From CCY15215 sp034932145 (GTDB taxonomy: Bacteria > Cyanobacteriota > Cyanobacteriia > Cyanobacteriales > Spirulinaceae), in NCBI RefSeq assembly GCF_034932145.1, contig NZ_JAYGHV010000146.1, positions 1 through 19,126 of the forward strand: DNA of 19,126 bases. Direction: 5' to 3'. A model generated the notes under the pieces. That model did no database searches, was not told the DNA's origin, and saw only the letters and a program-made list of their open reading frames with translations. Positions 1-6,260 of the stretch are shown in pieces; positions within the stretch are counted from its first letter, which is position 1; each line of letters opens with the position of its first letter. The position numbers were made by a program, and so were the translations under genes.

Positions 1-55
1 TGCTGCCAAATCTACTTCCAGAAACCTTATCTGGTGCTGGATTGTGCCTGGCGGT

Positions 56-457
56 CTTTCAATGGCTTCTTTGAAGTCGAATTAATGGAAACTCTACATC
101 GTAATAAGTCGAGAGACCCATAACGGAACTTTCAATGGCTTCTTTGAAGTCGAATTAATGGAAACAATCCTCGGTATATCCCTATGTAGCAGAAATCTGC
201 AACTTTCAATGGCTTCTTTGAAGTCGAATTAATGGAAACCGACCCGCCCCAAGGGATGACTTGAGACTCGACAACTTTCAATGGCTTCTTTGAAGTCGAA
301 TTAATGGAAACAACCGCGTCCGCGTCTGCCCAGTGGCTTTCTGGTACTTTCAATGGCTTCTTTGAAGTCGAATTAATGGAAACTCTTTGTTAGGTTAGCG
401 AATCCCAACAAAGACATATACTTTCAATGGCTTCTTTGAAGTCGAATTAATGGAAAC
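56..457. CRISPR. CRISPR array, six 37-nt repeats and five spacers
   Basis: Six identical 37-nt repeats lie at 56-92, 129-165, 203-239, 275-311, 347-383 and 421-457. Each begins CTTTCAATGG and ends TTAATGGAAAC, with a short internal stem (CTTC-TTT-GAAG). The five spacers are 36, 37, 35, 35 and 37 nt and differ from one another. Positions 1-55 hold no recognisable repeat, so the array appears to begin at 56, although the window edge hides any leader further left. Both repeat ends resemble crRNA handles: read rightward the 3' end is ATGGAAAC, read leftward it is ATTGAAAG. Direction is therefore not settled; I slightly prefer rightward because a hairpin follows the last repeat. No cas gene is visible, so the subtype is undetermined, and the array is either an orphan or served by cas genes outside the window. 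The short ORFs running through it are artefacts. Confidence 0.98.
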
Positions 458-498
458 CAAAAAGGGTGCAGTTTAGAACCGCACCCTTTTTGGTTTCC
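452..498. terminator. Perfect 18-bp inverted repeat at the array end, possible terminator
   Basis: The left arm 452-469 and right arm 481-498 are exact reverse complements around an 11-nt loop (470-480). The first six bases of the left arm (GGAAAC) are the last six bases of the final CRISPR repeat. The right arm contains a T5 run but no T-tract follows the stem, so this is not a textbook intrinsic terminator. It may still stop or stabilise the CRISPR precursor, or block read-through between the array and glgA. A smaller competing hairpin (GTTTC-CGA-GAAAC, 493-505) overlaps the right arm. Confidence 0.5.
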
Positions 499-565
499 GA
501 GAAACAGCCAAATCCACGACATAAAACCACATCCCGCGCTAGTTTTAAGACCAAATCCGCTTTGC

Positions 566-581
566 TGAGAATATATTCTCA
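566..581. repeat. 16-bp perfect palindrome
   Basis: TGAGAATA followed directly by TATTCTCA forms a self-complementary 16-mer with no spacer. It lies in the gene-free stretch between the CRISPR array and glgA. It could be a protein-binding dyad, but nothing else in the sequence assigns a role. Confidence 0.6.
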
Positions 582-587
582 TATCTT

Positions 588-621
588 CCTGTAGGGACGT
601 TGCATGCAACGTCCCTACAGG
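588..621. repeat. 34-bp perfect palindrome
   Basis: Two 17-nt arms, centred between 604 and 605, are exact reverse complements; the left arm begins CCTGTAGGGACG and the centre is TTGCATGCAA. From memory, GTAGGGACGTTGCATGCAACGT-type words recur in intergenic regions of many cyanobacterial genomes, which suggests a dispersed palindromic repeat rather than an operator for one gene. It could form a cruciform or, in RNA, a long hairpin with no natural loop, and it lies downstream of glgA. Confidence 0.75.
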
Positions 622-642
622 GTTTCAGGACAGGGTTTCAGG
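617..642. repeat. Perfect 13-bp tandem duplication
   Basis: ACAGGGTTTCAGG occurs twice back to back (617-629 and 630-642). The first copy begins inside the right arm of the 34-bp palindrome, so the two elements overlap by five bases. This looks like slippage or duplication at the edge of the palindromic element. No function is evident. Confidence 0.8.
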
Positions 643-693
643 CGATCGGATGATGATAGTCTACGGTAACTGGATTTGGTATAATATCAAGTC

Positions 694-2127
694 TTAATAA
701 GAGGGAGTCCCAGTCATCCCCATCCCGACTTTTGCTTCGGGAAGAGTTTGTTCAGTAGGAATCCCCAACATCTCCTGATACAGTTTGATATAGTCTCGGG
801 CGGAATCATCCCAACTAAATCGCTGAGACATGGCTCGTTTTTGTAAGGTTTTCCACGTATCTGTATAACGATAGCCTTCCCATGTTCGTACCATACAGGT
901 GAAGAAATCAAGGGGTTCATAGCGATCGAAGCAGTAACCCGTCCCTGCCCCATTAACGGGATCGTGATGAGTAACCGTATCGACTAATCCTCCCGTGCGG
1001 CGCACAATGGGAATAGAACCATAACGCATGGCCAGCATTTGGGCAATTCCGCAAGGTTCAAAGCGAGAGGGCATTAAAAAGGCATCGGTTCCCGCATAAA
1101 TACGACGAGATAGCCCATCATTGTAGAGAATTTGTGCCGAAACCCGACGGTGATGGCGAGAGGACAAATGCCACATTTGGGTTTCGTAGTAGCGATCGCC
1201 GGTGCCCAAAAGCACAAATTGCGCGTCACTATAAGAAAGAAAGCGATCCATCACTTGCATGAGCAGATCGATGCCTTTTTGTTCCACTAAGCGCGTCACC
1301 ATGCCAATGAGGAACTTACTGGGGTCGATTTCCAAACCCAATTCCTCTTGTAGGGCAATTTTATTTTCTTGGCGTTTCTCGATACTATCAGCGTTAAAAT
1401 TCTCAACAATGTAGCGATCGGTTTCTGGGTTATAACGATCGATATCAATCCCGTTGAGAATTCCCCGTAACTTGCCACTGACAAAAGACATTAACCCATC
1501 CAGTTGTTCCCCATAAGCAGGAGTTTGAATTTGTTGGGCATAGGTGGGGGACACTGTGGTAACGCGATCGGCAAACTGAATGGCAGCAGACATGGTATTG
1601 TGACCCTGCATATACTCCGGACACCACGCAAATTGCTCTAGTTTCCAACGCCAGGGTCCTTGGTAGGCAATATTATGAATGGTGAAAACAGTTTTGATAT
1701 CGGGGGTCTGGTGCATCCAGACGGGAATCATGCCGGTATGCCAATCATTACAGTGAATAATATCGGGTTTCCAATAATTCCAAGCAAATTCGGCGGCACC
1801 GTTGGCAAAGAAGGTAAAGCGCCACTCTTCGTCGTCTCCGTAGTAAATGCGGTTGGGATCGAAAGAAGGATGTCCGAAAAGATAGAGGGGAACATCGCCA
1901 TCAAATATAGTTTCATAAACGGCAAATTTCTGAAACATGGCATTTCCCCACCACAGGGGTTTTTTGGGAATATCCAAGGTGTTATTGAGGAAACCATAGT
2001 AGGGCATGAAAATTCGCACGTCATGCCCCATCCTGCGTAAAATCTTGGGCAATACCCCAACTACATCCCCCATCCCCCCAACTTTGGCCAATGGCGCAAC
2101 TTCGGCGGCAACGAATAAAATTTTCAT
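694..2127 (-). CDS. glgA: Glycogen synthase (ADP-glucose type)
   Basis: A 477-residue GT5-family glycogen synthase, which moves glucose from ADP-glucose to the non-reducing ends of alpha-1,4-glucan in the cytosol. The N-terminal ADP-glucose loop is visible as K15-V-G-G-M-G-D21, and the C-terminal acceptor and catalytic segment as E357-P-C-G with Q following, then RRTGGLVDTV. The length is normal for the family and both Rossmann-like halves are present. The KVGGMGDVVG form matches the cyanobacterial GlgA1 group as I remember it; the other cyanobacterial isoform carries KAGGLGD. The start ATG lies next to an A-rich stretch and has no clear Shine-Dalgarno sequence. The gene stands alone, with the CRISPR-side spacer downstream. 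The function is well supported; the GlgA1 assignment is an inference. Confidence 0.97.
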   Translation of the reverse strand: MKILFVAAEVAPLAKVGGMGDVVGVLPKILRRMGHDVRIFMPYYGFLNNTLDIPKKPLWWGNAMFQKFAVYETIFDGDVPLYLFGHPSFDPNRIYYGDDEEWRFTFFANGAAEFAWNYWKPDIIHCNDWHTGMIPVWMHQTPDIKTVFTIHNIAYQGPWRWKLEQFAWCPEYMQGHNTMSAAIQFADRVTTVSPTYAQQIQTPAYGEQLDGLMSFVSGKLRGILNGIDIDRYNPETDRYIVENFNADSIEKRQENKIALQEELGLEIDPSKFLIGMVTRLVEQKGIDLLMQVMDRFLSYSDAQFVLLGTGDRYYETQMWHLSSRHHRRVSAQILYNDGLSRRIYAGTDAFLMPSRFEPCGIAQMLAMRYGSIPIVRRTGGLVDTVTHHDPVNGAGTGYCFDRYEPLDFFTCMVRTWEGYRYTDTWKTLQKRAMSQRFSWDDSARDYIKLYQEMLGIPTEQTLPEAKVGMGMTGTPSY

Positions 2128-2156
2128 GTTGCTTTTTTTTTAATTGTTCTTTGCTA

Positions 2157-2185
2157 ATTGTTAATGGCAGTCTGTCAAGAGTCAA
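2157..2185 (-). promoter_or_regulatory. Possible glgA promoter
   Basis: On the minus strand TTGACT (2180-2185) is followed after 17 nt by AACAAT (2157-2162), about 30 nt before the glgA start codon. The -35 matches five of six consensus bases and the -10 four of six. It is a plausible sigma-70-type promoter, but the surrounding DNA is AT-rich and chance matches are common. Confidence 0.3.
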
Positions 2186-2205
2186 CTATTTTAGTTATCG
2201 GGCAT

Positions 2206-2246
2206 CAGTTATCAGTCCTCCAATTTTATCGCAAGACTGATAACTG
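2206..2246. repeat. 12-bp perfect inverted repeat
   Basis: CAGTTATCAGTC (2206-2217) and GACTGATAACTG (2235-2246) are exact reverse complements with a 17-nt loop. The element lies between the 3' end of the SET-domain gene and the predicted glgA promoter. It could end transcription from the SET gene, but no T-tract follows on that strand. CAGTTATCAG-like words are common in cyanobacterial spacers, so it may be a dispersed repeat. Confidence 0.55.
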
Positions 2247-2386
2247 GGTTTCTTTTCTCGTTTATAAAATCACTTAAAATTTATTATCGGCTCGATCGCA
2301 GTTATGTTTCTATCGTCCAAGTTAACTATCCCGATCCTGAATTGGTTATGTTAATGCGATCGCCAAATATATCTCAATCGCAATAT

Positions 2387-2875
2387 CTAGGATAAATCAT
2401 CAACACTCTCTAAAATTTCAATTAGTTTTTGAGACGATCGCAATAAGGATTCCTTATTTGATAAGCCAATTATTGGCTTGCCATTAATTTTAAATATTTC
2501 ATGTGCATTTTCTTTGAGAAAATAACGATAATCCACAGTTAATTCTTCTCCTATTTCAATATCTTGGACGGCTATAAATATGCCACAATGATACAAAAGA
2601 TTAGGGAAATCAGAATGATTGATATAATCTTCGAGATTTTTATGGTCGTAGTTGCCAATATAGTAAGAACCGATTAACTTGACAAAGATATCCCACTCTT
2701 CTGAGGTTGGATCGGGATGCTTTTCCAGATATGATTTTTCATCAATAATGAGATCGCCTGGATTGCTATTATAAATAATAACAATTTTACCTTTAGGTAA
2801 AAAATCCAAAGTAAACAAGCCTTGTCCAGCTTTAGCTATGGATGACGGGCGAACTTCACCACGAATACACAACAT
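2387..2875 (-). CDS. Small SET-domain protein (putative protein-lysine methyltransferase)
   Basis: A 162-residue protein covering little more than a SET domain, a fold that transfers methyl from S-adenosylmethionine to lysine side chains. SET signatures are visible in order: an N-terminal G-Q-G-L-F stretch (residues 17-21), N86-H-S88 followed by P91-N92, and the C-terminal I-G-E-E-L-T-V-D-Y block (108-116). There is no cysteine-rich post-SET module. An upstream TTG at 2908 would add 11 residues, but that codon falls inside the predicted -10 element, so I use the ATG at 2875, which gives a short leader. The substrate is unknown. The gene is divergent from the MATE pump. The domain call is firm; methyltransferase activity is inferred. 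Confidence 0.85.
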   Translation of the reverse strand: MLCIRGEVRPSSIAKAGQGLFTLDFLPKGKIVIIYNSNPGDLIIDEKSYLEKHPDPTSEEWDIFVKLIGSYYIGNYDHKNLEDYINHSDFPNLLYHCGIFIAVQDIEIGEELTVDYRYFLKENAHEIFKINGKPIIGLSNKESLLRSSQKLIEILESVDDLS

Positions 2876-2906
2876 AATAAATACAAAAAAGAACACCAAG
2901 GATGCC

Positions 2907-2936
2907 AATATATTATTAAAATAGGGGTTTTGTCAA
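2907..2936 (-). promoter_or_regulatory. Predicted promoter of the SET-domain gene
   Basis: On the minus strand a perfect TTGACA (2931-2936) is followed after 18 nt by TATATT (2907-2912), five of six bases of the -10 consensus. Transcription would start near 2900, about 25 nt before the chosen ATG. This site is the main reason for rejecting the longer TTG-initiated reading. Confidence 0.5.
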
Positions 2937-2995
2937 GAGTGCATCTCAGTTGTGCAAGAATACCTGAATCGTGGTAAGATGAACTGAAAATATTT

Positions 2996-3023
2996 GAAGA
3001 CATAGAAACGAAGACATAGAAAC
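2996..3023. repeat. 14-bp tandem duplication in the MATE leader
   Basis: GAAGACATAGAAAC occurs twice without a gap (2996-3009 and 3010-3023), about 50 nt ahead of the MATE start codon. It may be simple slippage or a duplicated binding site. The sequence alone does not decide. Confidence 0.7.
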
Positions 3024-3072
3024 AATTTCGTAAGGACTGTTTTTGCCAACATGATGTTTTTACAAATTTGAA

Positions 3073-4419
3073 ATGCACCCAATAGAAAGTTCTCTTAAAT
3101 TGGCAATCCCTTCAATTTTAACTCAATTTGCGGAAAAGGCGATCGGCTTTATCGATTTGGTTATGATGGGATGGTTGGGAAGTGAGGCATTAGCGGCAGG
3201 TGGATTAGGAGTAATTGCACTTTATATGTTTATTGATATTGGTACAGGTTTATGTGAAGGATTGGGCGCACTTACAGCAGAAGCCTTTGCTCGAGAAGAT
3301 ATTGAGGAAATTCGCAAACTGACAATTCAAGGACTTTGGCTCAATCTGTTTTTTTCTTTACCCATGATGGTTGTTTTATGGCATCTTGGTTCTATTTTAC
3401 CTCTATTGGGACAAGAAGAAACGATTGCTCGCGGTGCCCAAATTTATTTACAAGCCATTGTTTGGGGACTTCCTTCTGCACTGGGTATTGTTATTTTAAA
3501 AGAAGTAGCAACGGCTTGCGATCGCCCTCAGTTTATTACCATTATTACAGCAATTTCTGTTCCGTTAAGTGCCTTAGCCAATTATGCTCTTATATTTGGT
3601 CATTGGGGCTTTCCAGCCTTGGGATTAGCAGGGGCAGGTTGGGCAAGTACGATAATATTTACTCTGACTTTTTTCACGATCTTAGGATATATGCAGTTTC
3701 ACCCAGATTTTCAAAAATATCAACTTTTTAACTCGCTTTGGTATAGCGATCGCGATCTATTTGCAAAAATCATAAAAATTGGTGTTCCTCTTGCCATTGA
3801 ATTTGGTGCAGAGTTAGGACTGTTTATATTAGCTGCATTTTTCATGGGCTATTTAGGAACAGCAAATTTAGCGGCTCATGAAATTACCCTCTCTGTTTTT
3901 GAATTGGCAACTGTTATTCCCTTTGGATTTTCCTATTCTACTACCGTTCGGGTTGGACAAAGACTCGGATTAAACAATATCGAAGGCATCAAAAATTCTT
4001 TATTAATTGACTTATTTTTGAACGCTATAGTAACAGGAATTCTCGCTGTTGCGATCTGGTTATTTTCCCCACAAATCATTTCGATTTATTTAGATAGCTC
4101 TAGCATCGACTACACTGAAATTGTTAATATTTCCATTTCTTTACTAGCAATTGCTGCATTTTGTCAAAGTATTTATGGCTTACATTTAATCGTAATCGGC
4201 GCATTACAAGGATTACAAGATACTTTGATTCCTATGTGGATAGATATTAGTATTTATTGGGGTATTGGCGTAGGAGGTATTTATTTTATGGCTATTATTT
4301 TAGATTTGGGAGCAAGGAGTATCTGGTTCGCATTAACACTGACAATGATAATCTCAACAGGAATTTTAATCTGGCGTTTTTTTCATATTCTCTCCCAAGA
4401 AAGTAGTAATATTTCTTAA
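3073..4419 (+). CDS. MATE-family multidrug/toxin efflux transporter
   Basis: A 448-residue integral inner-membrane protein with about twelve hydrophobic segments. The opening region IPSILTQFAEKAIGFIDLVM with the following G-W-L-G-S-E-A-L-A-A pattern is typical of NorM/DinF-type MATE exporters, which expel cationic drugs or metabolites in exchange for Na+ or H+. The two-lobed layout shows in the second half, where residues around 245-290 (G-A-E-L-G then A-A-H-E-I) repeat the N-lobe pattern. The length is usual for the family. The ATG has no strong Shine-Dalgarno sequence. The gene is divergent from the SET gene and shares a 160-200 nt promoter region. The substrate cannot be predicted. Confidence 0.93.
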   Translation: MHPIESSLKLAIPSILTQFAEKAIGFIDLVMMGWLGSEALAAGGLGVIALYMFIDIGTGLCEGLGALTAEAFAREDIEEIRKLTIQGLWLNLFFSLPMMVVLWHLGSILPLLGQEETIARGAQIYLQAIVWGLPSALGIVILKEVATACDRPQFITIITAISVPLSALANYALIFGHWGFPALGLAGAGWASTIIFTLTFFTILGYMQFHPDFQKYQLFNSLWYSDRDLFAKIIKIGVPLAIEFGAELGLFILAAFFMGYLGTANLAAHEITLSVFELATVIPFGFSYSTTVRVGQRLGLNNIEGIKNSLLIDLFLNAIVTGILAVAIWLFSPQIISIYLDSSSIDYTEIVNISISLLAIAAFCQSIYGLHLIVIGALQGLQDTLIPMWIDISIYWGIGVGGIYFMAIILDLGARSIWFALTLTMIISTGILIWRFFHILSQESSNIS

Positions 4420-4453
4420 CTTGCTATAAATTAGGAGGTTGTGATAAAGTCAA

Positions 4454-4472
4454 TACAAAGAAGAGCTTTGTA
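4454..4472. repeat. Short hairpin after the MATE gene
   Basis: TACAAAG and CTTTGTA form a 7-bp stem around AAGAG, 35 nt past the MATE stop codon. No T-tract follows on either strand, so its use as a terminator is doubtful. Confidence 0.35.
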
Positions 4473-4516
4473 AAATTGCAACTTTCCAAACTGATAACCT
4501 CTTAGCAACAGATTCA

Positions 4517-4687
4517 ATGACAATTCAGATTTCGGCATATCCCAGTCAAAAATACGTGGGTTTAACCGCATTTGCTCCTGAAGAAACGTTAAGATTTATT
4601 GCTGTAGTTAATGATATTTTTATCGTTTTATTTCAGCCTTCTGAATATAAAGAAAATTTTCTACTCCGATTTCTCGAATATCCTTAA
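4517..4687 (+). CDS. Possible small protein, 56 residues, function unknown
   Basis: An ATG-initiated open frame of 56 codons ending in TAA fills most of the 315-nt gap between the MATE gene and speD. The product begins MTIQISAYPSQKYVG and ends FLEYP; its composition is protein-like, with mixed hydrophobic and charged residues, and it has no signal peptide or clear membrane helix beyond a hydrophobic patch around residues 27-40. I do not recognise a family. No strong Shine-Dalgarno sequence precedes the ATG. It is in the same direction as speD and ends 47 nt before it, but a good -10 box for speD lies between, so the two need not be co-transcribed. It could be a real small gene, a remnant, or chance. 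Confidence 0.4.
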   Translation: MTIQISAYPSQKYVGLTAFAPEETLRFIAVVNDIFIVLFQPSEYKENFLLRFLEYP

Positions 4688-4693
4688 AATCAG

Positions 4694-4699
4694 TATAAT
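4694..4699 (+). promoter_or_regulatory. -10 element for speD
   Basis: A consensus TATAAT lies 35 nt before the speD ATG. The hexamer 17 nt upstream (TTCTCG, 4671-4676) is a poor -35 match, so an activator may be involved or the promoter may rely on its -10 box. An AAGGAG ribosome-binding site at 4718-4723 supports initiation at 4735. Confidence 0.4.
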
Positions 4700-4734
4700 G
4701 ATTTTGATCTGTTGGTAAAGGAGAATCAGTCAGA

Positions 4735-5082
4735 ATGATCCAAAAAATGGGGACTCATTTAGTCGTGGAGGCTTGGCAAGCCCCCCAAGAATATCTTAAC
4801 AACCCCGAACTAATTCGCCAGGCTTTACTGGCAGCAATTGAGGCTGGAGAAGCAACGCTTATTGATTTATGCGTTCATCAGTTTAGTCCGCACGGTGTTA
4901 CAGCAACTGCAACTTTAGCAGAATCTCATATTGCCATTCATACTTGGCCCGAATATGGTTATTTTGCCGTAGATTTGTTCTTCTGTGGCGAAGGCAAACC
5001 CAAGCAAGCCATGAAAGTTTTGCAAACTCTCTTACAAGCACAAAAAATTGAGGTGCGCGAGTTCGATCGCGGTTTTCCTTAA
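4735..5082 (+). CDS. speD: S-adenosylmethionine decarboxylase proenzyme
   Basis: A 115-residue class 1 prokaryotic AdoMet decarboxylase. The proenzyme cleaves itself to create a pyruvoyl cofactor and then produces decarboxylated AdoMet, the aminopropyl donor for spermidine synthesis in the cytosol. The processing site is clear: E63-S64-H-I-A-I-H69-T-W-P-E, with cleavage before S64. H69 and C84 (in FFCGEGKPKQA) match the conserved processing histidine and active-site cysteine; they are one number off S63/H68/C83 of the Thermotoga enzyme. Length is normal. AAGGAG at 4718-4723 is well placed for this start. No other polyamine gene is in the window. Confidence 0.97.
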   Translation: MIQKMGTHLVVEAWQAPQEYLNNPELIRQALLAAIEAGEATLIDLCVHQFSPHGVTATATLAESHIAIHTWPEYGYFAVDLFFCGEGKPKQAMKVLQTLLQAQKIEVREFDRGFP

Positions 5083-5140
5083 TTGACTTTGTGTTCTCCA
5101 ATACCCATTCAGGCGATCGCGAAACTAGGTCGTTTTCTCG

Positions 5141-5146
5141 TATAAT
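5141..5146 (+). promoter_or_regulatory. Possible -10 element upstream of ureA
   Basis: A consensus TATAAT lies 84 nt before the ureA start. The corresponding -35 position (5118-5123, overlapping a HIP1 site) does not match consensus. I looked for an NtcA-type GTA-N8-TAC site in the spacer, expected for nitrogen control of urease, and saw none. Confidence 0.3.
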
Positions 5147-5230
5147 GAACTGACAATGAATTGGCGGTGTTTATTGATAATTGTTCATTCATAATTGATA
5201 ATTAAAAAGTTATTCCTTATTTATTGAATT

Positions 5231-5533
5231 ATGCAGCTTACCCCCCAAGAGAAAGTTAAACTCTTAATCTTTACGGCAGGTCTTCTCGCCGAACGACGCA
5301 AAGAAAAAGGACTCAAACTCAACTATCCTGAAGCTGTGGCTTATCTTTCTGCGGCAATCCTCGAAGGGGCTAGAGAGGGGCGTAGCGTCGCCGAACTGAT
5401 GGAATATGGAACAACTCTACTCCATCGCGATGAGGTCATGGAGGGGATTCCAGAAATGCTTCCGGAAGTACAAGTTGAAGCGACTTTTCCCGATGGCACA
5501 AAATTAGTCACCGTACACAATCCCATTCGTTAA
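5231..5533 (+). CDS. ureA: Urease gamma subunit
   Basis: A 100-residue protein matching the UreA family along its full length. It opens with MQLTPQEKVKLL and has LNYPEA at 30-35, EGAREGRSVAELME at about 45-58 and the conserved C-terminal block from I73-P-E-M to the end, which contains VEATFPDGTKLVTVHNPIR. UreA is the small structural subunit of the nickel enzyme that hydrolyses urea to ammonia and carbon dioxide; it carries no active-site residue. Unusually, ureB and ureC do not follow: the next gene is an unrelated DUF218 protein 27 nt downstream. Scattered urease genes are known in cyanobacteria, so ureB/ureC probably lie elsewhere. The start ATG is preceded by AT-rich sequence without a Shine-Dalgarno motif. 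Confidence 0.96.
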   Translation: MQLTPQEKVKLLIFTAGLLAERRKEKGLKLNYPEAVAYLSAAILEGAREGRSVAELMEYGTTLLHRDEVMEGIPEMLPEVQVEATFPDGTKLVTVHNPIR

Positions 5534-5560
5534 TAATATAATAGGGACGGATATAAATCG

Positions 5561-6235
5561 ATGAAATTTGGGAAACCATTGAAACGGCTGGGGCAAATTT
5601 TTCTGGGGTTGTTTCTGATTTGGCTGCTGGTTTTATCCTCACAGTTATATCTCGCTGCTTCTCATCCAGTAGAAGCCTTGCTAGTATTAGGGGGCAGCAT
5701 TCGCCGGGAAATCTATGTCGCAGAACTCAGTAAAAGTTATCCCGATGCCAAGATTTTAATTTCCAATGGTTCTCGAGATCCGTGTATTTGGTTAATTTTC
5801 GATCGCGCGAATGCGTCAATGGAGAGTGTTTGCCTGGAGAAATGCGCGAAAGATACTTTTGGTAACTTTTATTACACGACCCCCATTTTAAAGGATTGGG
5901 GGGTCAAACATATTAAACTGATTACCTCCAAGACTCATCTACCGCGATCGCTTTGGATGGCACGCATCCATCTAGGGGTTCACAAAATTTGGGTAGACTT
6001 GGATATTGCAACAGAAACAGGAGTTCCAGGAAATCGGGAGTTTTGGCTCAAAACTATTCTTGATGTTACCCGCAGTTTGGCTTGGGCGCTCATTAGCCCG
6101 GTTGTCCCCTCTCCTCAGTGCGATCGCGTTCTGCCCTTAAAGTCAGTGGATCTGCAAGCATGGCTAAAAATGGGGTTCAAATGCGAACATCAGGCAAAAT
6201 TAGATAAAATGATTCAACAACTTCAAGAACAATGA
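5561..6235 (+). CDS. DUF218 (YdcF/ElyC-like) membrane-anchored protein
   Basis: A 224-residue protein with one N-terminal hydrophobic anchor (about residues 11-33) followed by a DUF218 domain. Family landmarks are L41-V-L-G-G-S-I-R-R49, the I-S-N-G-S strand (67-71), a K-D-T-F-G-N-F segment (97-103) where the family usually has an NT-x-EN-type motif, and I121-T-S-K-T-H-L-P-R-S130. ElyC in this family affects cell-envelope polysaccharide assembly in E. coli, but the biochemical activity of the family is poorly defined. A roughly 70-residue C-terminal extension lies beyond the core. The gene sits 27 nt after ureA and 25 nt before the next membrane protein, consistent with one transcript. The domain call is good; the role is unknown. 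Confidence 0.8.
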   Translation: MKFGKPLKRLGQIFLGLFLIWLLVLSSQLYLAASHPVEALLVLGGSIRREIYVAELSKSYPDAKILISNGSRDPCIWLIFDRANASMESVCLEKCAKDTFGNFYYTTPILKDWGVKHIKLITSKTHLPRSLWMARIHLGVHKIWVDLDIATETGVPGNREFWLKTILDVTRSLAWALISPVVPSPQCDRVLPLKSVDLQAWLKMGFKCEHQAKLDKMIQQLQEQ

Positions 6236-6260
6236 TAATTGTTCATTAATCATTAAAAAT

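Noticed and set aside
1..25. Degenerate CRISPR repeat at the left edge ending in GAAAC
   Set aside because: Only the last five bases match well and the resulting 30-nt spacer would be shorter than all the others.
132..609. Minus-strand ORFs of 73 and 61 residues through the CRISPR region
   Set aside because: They translate the repeats and palindromes themselves, with the repeated FPLIRLQRSH peptide coming from the CRISPR repeat; the periodicity is DNA-level, not protein-level.
1660..2040. Plus-strand 126-residue ORF opposite glgA
   Set aside because: It is fully antisense to a well-conserved glgA coding region and its product resembles no protein I know.
2195..2395. Plus-strand open stretch ending in a plausible peptide (VQVNYPDPELVML...) between glgA and the SET gene
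   Set aside because: It has no start codon near its beginning, crosses an inverted repeat and gives no recognisable family; it could be a gene remnant, but support is too weak.
2876..2908. TTG-initiated extension of the SET-domain protein
   Set aside because: The TTG falls in the predicted -10 element and the added residues are hydrophobic and lie before the domain.
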